A stretch of 31,100 bases of DNA. Source: an uncultured Clostridia bacterium. Lineage in GTDB: Bacteria > Bacillota > Clostridia > Christensenellales > UBA1242. This document shows positions 25,703 to 31,100 of this stretch, piece after piece. A program made the translations under genes and the position numbers. Position 1 is the stretch's first letter, and each line of letters begins with the position of its first letter. The DNA is taken from the NCBI GenBank assembly GCA_937992055.1, contig CALKLQ010000028.1, positions 1 to 31,100 of the forward strand, read 5' to 3'. The notes under the pieces are model-generated. The model saw only the letters and a program-made list of their open reading frames with translations. It searched no databases and was not told the origin of the DNA.

Positions 25703-26614
25703 TTAAAAAGTAAAAGTATTTGTAGTGGAATCATAAGCAATATTTGTAAGAATTGCTTTTGACTCCAAGGTTGACACTCTTGAAGAAACATTGTTTATTG
25801 AAGAATTTAGATTTGATGTTGTTGTGTTGATACTAGTAACCATAGATTCAAAAATGGTTTTATCCGTTTTTGTATCCGCATCAAAGATTGATACATAAGA
25901 ACCTTCAACACTAACCTTAGTACCCTGTTGTTCTACAACCTGTTTTGCCAAATCTTCAACCACTGTTTGTGTGTTTTCAGATGCTGTTTTTGCTTCTTGA
26001 GCCAAAGTTTTAGCCTCTTGCGAAGTCGTATTAGCCTGTTCTGCAACTATTTCTGCGTTATTGGCAGTTGATACTGCCTCATCAACTGTTGTAAGTGCGT
26101 TTGATGCAATATTTTTTGCTTCAGTTGATGTTGTGTTTGATGTGTTTGCAATTATTTTTGCCTCTTCTGCAATTGCTTTAGCTTCTTGAGAAGTAGTATT
26201 GGCCTGCCCTGCTGTAGTGTTAGCAGTACTAGATATTGATACCGCATTGTCCGCCTTTATATTTGCATTATTTGCAGTTTCCACTGCGCTATCTGATTTA
26301 GTATTAGCCATGTTGGCGGTAGTTACTGCATTTGATGAATTAGCATTTGCAGTATTAGCAGTGGTTACTGCATTGTCTGATTTTGTGTCCGCAGATATAG
26401 CAGTTACGACAGCGCTATCTGACTTTGTGTTTGCATCAACAATACCTTGTTGAAATCTACTCATTACTGTTGCATTAATAGGAGTTCCTTCAACACTTGG
26501 CTCATCTGCCAATTCTACATCAGCAACAATAGTATCTGCTGTTTGACTTAAAATTTTAATTTTCTTTCTTCCTGGATAGCTTGATACCCTGTCTAAAAAA
26601 GAAGTCTGTTCCAT
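25703..26614 (-). CDS. Long trimeric coiled-coil fibre protein (phage tail-fibre-like)
   Basis: A 303-aa protein. The N-terminal 58 residues contain ADEPSVEGTPINATVM, the ADxPxEGTPLNA-type module common in phage baseplate and fibre proteins. Residues about 60-235 are an extremely regular Ala/Thr/Asn/Ser-rich heptad array (TANxANxKSDNAV..., EAKxIAxEAKxxA), predicting a long rod. Residues 255-290 form another short coiled coil (NTTTSNLNSSINNVSSRVSTLE) before a beta tail ending NTFTF. The repeat count may vary between strains because the units are nearly identical at DNA level. It starts 10 bp after the membrane-protein gene. Confidence 0.7.
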   Translation of the reverse strand: MEQTSFLDRVSSYPGRKKIKILSQTADTIVADVELADEPSVEGTPINATVMSRFQQGIVDANTKSDSAVVTAISADTKSDNAVTTANTANANSSNAVTTANMANTKSDSAVETANNANIKADNAVSISSTANTTAGQANTTSQEAKAIAEEAKIIANTSNTTSTEAKNIASNALTTVDEAVSTANNAEIVAEQANTTSQEAKTLAQEAKTASENTQTVVEDLAKQVVEQQGTKVSVEGSYVSIFDADTKTDKTIFESMVTSINTTTSNLNSSINNVSSRVSTLESKAILTNIAYDSTTNTFTF

Positions 26615-26624
26615 AAAATTCTCC

Positions 26625-27263
26625 TTATTTTGTTAAAGTTTTTTGATAATTTTCGATTTCTGTTTGTTTTTCAGAAATTGCAGTTGTGAGTTTTTGTTTC
26701 TTTGTTTCCAACTCAGAAAGTTGTGTGTCTATTCTTTCTGCTTGAGCGATGTCCTGAAACATTGAATTGTTCTCAATATAGCTTCTTATAGACAACAATC
26801 TTTCAATTTCAGTAATTGTTGTTTCTAGATTTGTCTGGTCTAATTTCAATGCTTGTGAAATTGTTTTAATATTTTGCTTTATGTACGAAATTGTTTCTTT
26901 GCTTAAATCTGTCTTTTCAGCTAAACTTGAACTTTTCGAACCTTTTATCACAATTACAACACGCGAATAAATAGCATATATAGCGACTGCAAGTACATAT
27001 GAACTAGCCATTGTGTCATATACTATTACATCAAACCATTTGCCTTCAAACAATCCGAAATAAAGCATACTTAAAATCAAAGATAGCACCATTGGAATAA
27101 ATACAATAACTGTATTAACCGCTTTTCTTTTATTTTCTTGTAGATTTGCAGTGGCTATTTTAATAGGCCATTTAATCAACATTGTTAGAGCAAAAACCAA
27201 TATAGAAATTACAATCACTTGAATAGAGATTTCTTTTAAATTTAATAAAAATTCACTTTCCAT
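26625..27263 (-). CDS. Three-helix membrane protein with C-terminal coiled coil
   Basis: A 212-aa protein, first in the fibre operon. Hydrophobic helices lie at about 13-32, 50-71 and 86-106. A soluble helical part (about 118-212) follows and ends in a strong coiled coil (AQAERIDTQLSELETKKQKL). No family is recognised. Size and helix number would fit a holin-like pore or a membrane anchor for the rod protein encoded next. GGAGAG precedes the ATG. No endolysin is encoded nearby, which argues against a complete lysis module. Confidence 0.6.
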   Translation of the reverse strand: MESEFLLNLKEISIQVIVISILVFALTMLIKWPIKIATANLQENKRKAVNTVIVFIPMVLSLILSMLYFGLFEGKWFDVIVYDTMASSYVLAVAIYAIYSRVVIVIKGSKSSSLAEKTDLSKETISYIKQNIKTISQALKLDQTNLETTITEIERLLSIRSYIENNSMFQDIAQAERIDTQLSELETKKQKLTTAISEKQTEIENYQKTLTK

Positions 27264-27323
27264 AGTTTCTCTCCAATTTTTTGATTTTCGACTTATTGAT
27301 TATTTGTACCTCCTTCAAATGTG

Positions 27324-27386
27324 ATTATAATTCCTACAATTTCTAATGCTTTCTAAGTTTTGCCAATCCTTGCTAATCTGTGCTAA
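27324..27386 (-). promoter_or_regulatory. Phased-repeat promoter of the fibre operon (element B)
   Basis: On the minus strand five TTAGCA/TTGGCA/TTAGAA boxes occupy 27381-27386, 27371-27376, 27361-27366, 27351-27356 and 27341-27346, exactly 10 bp apart. TATAAT follows at 27324-27329. The last box is the same distance from the -10 as in element A, and no -35 is present. The two elements align without gaps over about 70 bp with roughly a dozen differences. Confidence 0.8.
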
Positions 27387-27411
27387 TATTTGATTTCGAA
27401 TATTAAAAGAC

Positions 27412-27434
27412 TGTCGCAAAATATATTTGCGACA
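27412..27434. repeat. Inverted repeat at the island edge
   Basis: TGTCGCAAA (27412-27420) and TTTGCGACA (27426-27434) pair perfectly around ATATA, followed by TTTT on the plus strand. It shares TCGCAAAA with the palindrome at 11358. It could be a plus-strand terminator, an operator for the fibre operon or part of a repeat family. Confidence 0.55.
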
Positions 27435-27481
27435 TTTTGATTTTTATTAAAATAATCAAAAAATACAAATCTTGCCAACAT

Positions 27482-27513
27482 AAAAATAAGACTTTTCCAT
27501 TGTGAAAAGCCTT
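27482..27513 (-). terminator. Second hairpin terminator downstream of tRNA-Thr
   Basis: AAGACTTTTC (27488-27497) pairs with GAAAAGCCTT (27504-27513) with one wobble. Read on the minus strand it is followed by ATTTTTA. Confidence 0.55.
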
Positions 27514-27537
27514 TTAAGAAAAATATTTATAAAAATG

Positions 27538-27577
27538 AAAAATCGCTGGTACTCCTAATTTATAGGCATTTCAGCGA
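27538..27577 (-). terminator. Terminator of tRNA-Thr
   Basis: On the minus strand TCGCTG/CAGCGA and an inner CCTA/TAGG form an interrupted stem, followed directly by TTTTT (27538-27542). It lies about 25 nt beyond the tRNA 3' end. Confidence 0.7.
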
Positions 27578-27599
27578 CATTGATTAATAAGATATTATA

Positions 27600-27675
27600 T
27601 GGAGCTGCTGGGCGGACTCGAACCGCCGACCCGCGCATTACGAATGCGCTGCTCTACCAACTGAGCCACAGCAGC
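27600..27675 (-). tRNA. tRNA-Thr (anticodon CGU)
   Basis: The acceptor stem GCTGCTG (27669-27675) pairs with CAGCAGC (27604-27610). The D arm is TGGCTCAGTTGGTAGAGCA. The anticodon stem GCGCA/TGCGC encloses TTCGTAA with anticodon CGT, reading ACG (Thr). The T arm contains GGTTCGAGTCC. The discriminator is T and CCA is encoded (27600-27602). Its 3' end points into the island. Confidence 0.95.
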
Positions 27676-27677
27676 AT

Positions 27678-27695
27678 ATGGCATTTAAATGCCAT
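27678..27695. repeat. 18-bp perfect palindrome upstream of tRNA-Thr
   Basis: ATGGCATTTAAATGCCAT lies 2 bp before the tRNA 5' end, in the gap after the S1 gene stop. It could help separate the S1 message from the tRNA precursor. There is no T tract on the minus strand. Confidence 0.6.
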
Positions 27696-27787
27696 TTATT
27701 TTGATTGGGAAATAAACAAAATACTAAATATAGTTAAACAAATAAAATTATAAGAAATTATTTTTTTTATTTATCGTTACTCTTATT

Positions 27788-28849
27788 TTATCTTTTTATT
27801 TCAAGTTCAAAAGAAACACGATTTTTTTCTGGTTGTGTAGATTTAATAACAACTTCAATATTTTCACCAAGTTTGCATATTTCGTATATATTCACTCCGG
27901 ACAAATTTGTTGCATCACTGATATGAAGCAAACCTTCAACACCATTACTCAGTTTTATGATGGCGCCAAAAGGCAATATTTTTGTTACCTCTCCTAAAAC
28001 CTTTTCCCCTATTTTCAAACCTTTTATGAGCTCTTCTTTAGGACTTTTTTGCAAAACCTTGTAGCTTAAATTTACCTTTTTATTTTCTTTATCTATTTTA
28101 ATAACTCTAAAAGTATAGGTTTGTCCAAGTTTTAAAACCTCATCTGCCGACGTAATTTTTTCATATGAGATGTCAGATATATGGCATAGACAAGATACAC
28201 CATTGACATTAACAAAAGCTCCGAATGGAACAATTTTTTCAACATTTCCCTCAACAAGCTTATTGACAAATATTGAATTCCAAAAGGCAAGTTCATTGTT
28301 ATATTGAGTTCTTTCTTCCAACATTTTGACAGATGCGACAATTTCTTTTTGTTCTTGATCAATAGAAGTTACTATTCCCTCCAATTGCTTATTCAAGTAA
28401 GATTTTGGTGATTTATAGTTGTTTGATGATATTTCATCATTAGGAATAATTATTGTGTACTGACCAAGTTTAGACATCAAACCTTCACGAATTACTTTTG
28501 TCACTACAAAAGAAAATGTTGAACCCAGTTTGAGTTCTTTTGCTTTTAAAGTTCCTATTATTAAACTTTCTGCTTTAGAACGAGAGGCTTCTATCAAGCC
28601 CTCATCATTTTTCATTTTTGTAATAATAACACTAAATCTTTCACCAATTTTAACGGCATTAAAATCATCAAAATCATCTTTTGGGATAAAAGCATCAGAC
28701 TTTCCACCTATATTAAATATGACACCATCATCTCTTTTTAAAACTACAATACCTTCTAAAACTTGATTTAAGCGATATTGTGTAAATGTTTTGTCAATTG
28801 AACTTAGATCAAATACAATTTCATTATCTTGTTCTTCTATTTCTTTCAC
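27788..28849 (-). CDS. S1 RNA-binding protein with four S1 repeats (RpsA-like)
   Basis: A 353-aa protein with four OB-fold S1 domains at about 27-95, 100-175, 194-262 and 279-351. The last two are canonical (VEGNVEKIVPFGAFVNVNGVSCLCHISD and VLGEVTKILPFGAIIKLSNGVEGLLHISD). The first two are diverged. It is similar in size to the short ribosomal protein S1 homologues of Bacillota. These bind mRNA and may aid translation initiation, though several family members act in RNA decay instead. The start is GTG at 28849, with GGAG about 7 nt upstream and a family-like acidic N-terminus. It is followed at 73 bp by plsC upstream on the same strand. Confidence 0.88.
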   Translation of the reverse strand: MKEIEEQDNEIVFDLSSIDKTFTQYRLNQVLEGIVVLKRDDGVIFNIGGKSDAFIPKDDFDDFNAVKIGERFSVIITKMKNDEGLIEASRSKAESLIIGTLKAKELKLGSTFSFVVTKVIREGLMSKLGQYTIIIPNDEISSNNYKSPKSYLNKQLEGIVTSIDQEQKEIVASVKMLEERTQYNNELAFWNSIFVNKLVEGNVEKIVPFGAFVNVNGVSCLCHISDISYEKITSADEVLKLGQTYTFRVIKIDKENKKVNLSYKVLQKSPKEELIKGLKIGEKVLGEVTKILPFGAIIKLSNGVEGLLHISDATNLSGVNIYEICKLGENIEVVIKSTQPEKNRVSFELEIKR

Positions 28850-28922
28850 GGTTAATCTCCATTTTCTATTTTCAATTTATTATTGTACAAATATTTTTTT
28901 ATAAAATCAATTAAATTATATA

Positions 28923-29537
28923 CTAAACAAGATTTAAATTTTTTTTGTTTAATTTTTTAACATCAATTGAAAGTTGTTTTAGTCCATAGTAAATTTTGCT
29001 TTCAGCGTTTTTTATAACATCATCGCTTAGTTTTTTACCTATGAATTCATTAAAATAGAGGGGTTCCCCTATCTTTAAAGTATTAAATCTAAGTATTTTA
29101 GGTTTTTTTACTATCCACATAGGAATAACGGGCTTTTGCGATTTTATTGCGAAAATAGCTATACCCGCTTTGAAGTTTTCAAGTGGATATTTGTTTTTTC
29201 TTGTGCCTTCAGGAAAAATTGTTATAATTTTATCTTCTTTTAAAAGTTGTAAACATTTTTTAATTGAGCTTAAATCTGGGTTTTCTCTATTAATTGGTAT
29301 AGCATCGCACCTATACAAAAAGCTCTTTTTACCCTTTTTAAAATATTCCATTTTGGCTAAATAATGTTGTTTGCGAACAAGATTTAATGATAACGTAGGT
29401 ATATCCAAAGAACTTTGATGATTGCATGCATAAATAGCACCACCTTTGACTAAGTTTTTTTTGCCAACAACCTTAGTTGGTAAAAGAATTTTAGCTGGCA
29501 GCCATAAAATTATTTGTAAAAACTTTTGAAGAAACAT
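28923..29537 (-). CDS. plsC: 1-acyl-sn-glycerol-3-phosphate acyltransferase PlsC
   Basis: A 204-aa membrane-associated acyltransferase that makes phosphatidic acid from lysophosphatidic acid. The catalytic HX4D motif is NHQSSLD with H40 and D45. Motif II RCDAIPINRE is at about 76-85, motif III FPEGTR at 108-113, and KPVIPMWI at about 134-141 is motif IV. An N-terminal hydrophobic stretch (LQIILWLPAKILL) holds it at the membrane. It starts 7 bp after the stop of the pseudouridine synthase gene, and GAGG overlaps that stop, so the pair is co-translated. Confidence 0.93.
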   Translation of the reverse strand: MFLQKFLQIILWLPAKILLPTKVVGKKNLVKGGAIYACNHQSSLDIPTLSLNLVRKQHYLAKMEYFKKGKKSFLYRCDAIPINRENPDLSSIKKCLQLLKEDKIITIFPEGTRKNKYPLENFKAGIAIFAIKSQKPVIPMWIVKKPKILRFNTLKIGEPLYFNEFIGKKLSDDVIKNAESKIYYGLKQLSIDVKKLNKKNLNLV

Positions 29538-29544
29538 TTTTACC

Positions 29545-30255
29545 TCATAGATTTTTTAACTTAGATATTTCATCTGTCGTTAGCATTTTAAACTCACCTC
29601 TAGATAGCCCACCAAGTTTAACATCACCTATTTGAACCCTTTTTAAAAGAAGCAACTTTTTACCAATAGCTGAAATCATTTTTTTGATTTGATGATTTAT
29701 ACCTTGTGTTATTGTAATTCTAATTTTAGTTGAACCAGTTGCTGCAGAAACGAATTCGACTTTAGCACTTGGCAATTTAACTCCATCAATGACAACTCCT
29801 GAACGCAATACGGCAAGTTCACTTTCCTTTATAGTCCCTTCTATTTTTGCAATATAGACTTTTTTTATTTCATTTCTAGGATGAGCAATTTTATCTGCCA
29901 ATTTACCATCATTTGTAAAGATCAACAATCCTTCGGTATCATAATCTAACCTACCAATTGAAAAAACTCTTTCTTTTACATTTAAAAGGTCATAAACGCA
30001 TTTTCTTCCTCGGTCATCGTGGGTAGAACAAATATATCCTTTAGGTTTGTTTAATTTATAATAAACAAAAGAATTAGCAGGCAAGGTTAATTTTTTCCCT
30101 TCAAATTCAACAATATCACTATTTTCATTTATAATCATCCCTAAGCCTTCTACAACCTTTCCATTGACCGTAACCTTTCCTTCAAAAATGTATTTGTCGC
30201 AGGTTCGCCTTGAACCAATGTTGCAATTCGCTAAAAACTTATTTAATCTTATCAT
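29545..30255 (-). CDS. Pseudouridine synthase, RluB/RsuA family
   Basis: A 236-aa enzyme that isomerises a uridine in rRNA, in Bacillota usually 23S position 2605-type (RluB). An S4 RNA-binding domain occupies about 1-60 (IRLNKFLANCNIGSRRTCDKYI). The catalytic domain has the family motif GRLDYDTEGLLIFTNDG with the catalytic Asp of GRLDYDT, preceded by KLNKPKGYICST. GINHQIKKM is the RNA-contact segment. I chose ATG 30255 over ATG 30294. The family begins at MIRL, and the upstream ATG lies inside a promoter (TTGCAA-17-TATAAT) whose start site would fall at or next to 30255. RluB versus RsuA cannot be settled by eye. Confidence 0.9.
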   Translation of the reverse strand: MIRLNKFLANCNIGSRRTCDKYIFEGKVTVNGKVVEGLGMIINENSDIVEFEGKKLTLPANSFVYYKLNKPKGYICSTHDDRGRKCVYDLLNVKERVFSIGRLDYDTEGLLIFTNDGKLADKIAHPRNEIKKVYIAKIEGTIKESELAVLRSGVVIDGVKLPSAKVEFVSAATGSTKIRITITQGINHQIKKMISAIGKKLLLLKRVQIGDVKLGGLSRGEFKMLTTDEISKLKNL

Positions 30256-30262
30256 AACTATA

Positions 30263-30291
30263 ATTATATTATGTTTTAAATTTAATTGCAA
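30263..30291 (-). promoter_or_regulatory. Promoter of the pseudouridine synthase-plsC unit
   Basis: On the minus strand TTGCAA (30286-30291) and TATAAT (30263-30268) are exactly 17 bp apart. The -10 ends 7 nt before the chosen ATG and no Shine-Dalgarno exists in between, so the mRNA would be leaderless. Confidence 0.65.
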
Positions 30292-30356
30292 CATTTAAAT
30301 AAGGCAATTAGAAAAAGAATATTATTCTAAAAAAAACTGAAACTTAAAAATTTGTT

Positions 30357-30414
30357 AAAAAAAACTCCAAACTTTTTACTTTTTAAAGTAAATTTAGTAT
30401 GGAGCATTTTTTTT
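30357..30414. terminator. Bidirectional terminator after the D,D-carboxypeptidase gene
   Basis: CTCCA (30365-30369) with TGGAG (30400-30404) and TTTACTTT (30375-30382) with AAAGTAAA (30385-30392) form an interrupted stem. Eight A lie before it and eight T after it, just beyond the minus-strand stop at 30423. Confidence 0.8.
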
Positions 30415-30422
30415 AAAGTTAA

Positions 30423-31100
30423 TTAATTCCAATTAGAAATAATTTCAGACAAAGCATCTTTGTAATTTAATTTTTCAACATCTTCATTTGCGCAAAGGGC
30501 TATTTCTGCCACTACATTTCCATTTTTTGAAATTGTAACAGTTCCTATTTCATCTCCTTTTTTTACTGGAGCATCAATGCTTTTTGGCAAATTAAAAGTC
30601 GTTTCAAATTCGTCGTTGACTCCCTTTTTATTAAGAGCAAAGTAATCTTCTTTTGCAAACAATTCTATTTGTTTTACCTTGCTTTTATTTACATCAATTT
30701 TACATAAAGGCGTGTTAGACATTAAAATTTGCTTATTTTGGAAATTTGCAAAAGCAAAATTTAAAAGCTTAGTTACATTTGAAAATCTACTTTTTGCGTC
30801 TTTGGCGCCAAGAGAAACCGCTATAAAACGCATATTGCCTTTTTTTGCAGAGGCTGAAAGACAATAGCCTGCTTCATCAGTAAATCCAGTTTTGCCACAA
30901 TCACAACCTTCATAATATCTAATTAACTTGTTTGTATTAACTAGCTCTGTTTTTCTTCCAGAAGGATGAACTAGTTCATCCATCCAGATGGTACTATACT
31001 TATGATAAATATCGTGTTTAATAACCTCTCTCAAAAGAGTAGCAACATCTTTAGCACATGAATATTCTTCTGGCATAGGAAGTCCGGTGCTATTGGCATA
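30423..31100 (-). CDS. D-alanyl-D-alanine carboxypeptidase (DacF type), C-terminal part
   Basis: A penicillin-binding low-molecular-weight carboxypeptidase that trims D-Ala from peptidoglycan stem peptides. The frame is open to the window edge (YANSTGLPMPEEYSCAKDVA), so the N-terminal part with the SxxK and SxN motifs is outside or at the edge. The KTG motif is seen in GCDCGKTGFTDEAGYCLSAS. After about residue 130 of the visible part a PBP5-C-type beta domain follows (PVKKGDEIGTVTISKNGNVVAEI). The protein ends at SEIISNWN, with only a short amphipathic tail and no clear membrane helix. A terminator follows. Confidence 0.92.
   Translation of the reverse strand, partial: YANSTGLPMPEEYSCAKDVATLLREVIKHDIYHKYSTIWMDELVHPSGRKTELVNTNKLIRYYEGCDCGKTGFTDEAGYCLSASAKKGNMRFIAVSLGAKDAKSRFSNVTKLLNFAFANFQNKQILMSNTPLCKIDVNKSKVKQIELFAKEDYFALNKKGVNDEFETTFNLPKSIDAPVKKGDEIGTVTISKNGNVVAEIALCANEDVEKLNYKDALSEIISNWN

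Noticed and set aside
26199..26453. 84-codon plus-strand frame inside the coiled-coil fibre gene
   Set aside because: Antisense shadow of Ala/Thr heptad repeats; the apparent hydrophobic repeat protein is a by-product.
25900..26460. Repetitive block that could suggest a CRISPR array
   Set aside because: The repeats lie in frame inside a coding region, with no constant repeat-spacer pattern and no cas gene.
30256..30294. Upstream ATG extension of the pseudouridine synthase
   Set aside because: The 13 extra residues overlap a good promoter and do not match the family start.

Overview
This is an AT-rich bacterial segment, most likely from a low-GC Bacillota (Firmicutes, Clostridia-like) and possibly an uncultured gut lineage. 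The evidence is the A/T-biased codon use, strong AGGAGG-type ribosome sites, a membrane-anchored RNase Y, a linked smc-ftsY pair, a DacF-type D,D-carboxypeptidase and a tRNA with an encoded CCA. No marker gene fixes the species. I see no rRNA gene, CRISPR array, integrase, transposase, or phage capsid or packaging gene.

Left, 1-9.1 kb, plus strand: core genes. The end of an MntP-type manganese exporter is followed by smc, ftsY, a NifS/IscS-type cysteine desulfurase and thiI in one tightly packed operon, then rny. Good hairpin terminators close thiI and rny.

Middle, 9.4-16.2 kb, minus strand: accessory genes. First is a PadR winged-helix protein fused to a roughly 300-residue acidic linker and four membrane helices. 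A standalone 5'-3' exonuclease (flap/Pol I N-domain type) plus an HAD phosphatase follow. This two-gene block is bounded by identical 20-bp direct repeats, and a palindromic relative of the repeat lies 330 bp further left. Next come a DUF1848 protein translationally coupled to an SPL-type radical SAM protein, and an ASCH-domain protein beside a frameshifted gene remnant.

Island, about 16.4-27.4 kb: the most interesting part. An XRE repressor and ImmA-type protease pair is divergent from a small ArpU/sigma-region-4-like regulator. Downstream is a 1,654-residue RHS/YD-repeat protein with no visible signal peptide and no C-terminal toxin. Converging on it is a six-gene operon: a three-helix membrane protein, a long Ala/Thr coiled-coil fibre, a 38-residue peptide, a fibre-tip-like protein, a lectin-like phage tail protein and a tail-assembly-like protein. 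The RHS gene and the fibre operon are preceded by nearly identical promoter elements in inverted orientation. Each has five 6-bp TTAG(C/A)A boxes at exact 10-bp intervals and a -10 hexamer at a fixed distance, with no -35. I infer one regulon: XRE/ImmA controls the sigma-like activator, which switches on the RHS protein and the fibre set together. This looks like a phage-derived but phage-free secreted or lysis-released apparatus. The function is not established.

Right, 27.5-31.1 kb, minus strand: core genes again. The island abuts the 3' end of tRNA-Thr(CGU). Beyond it are a four-repeat S1 RNA-binding protein, a PlsC acyltransferase, an RluB/RsuA-family pseudouridine synthase (probably leaderless) and the 3' part of a D,D-carboxypeptidase gene that runs off the window.
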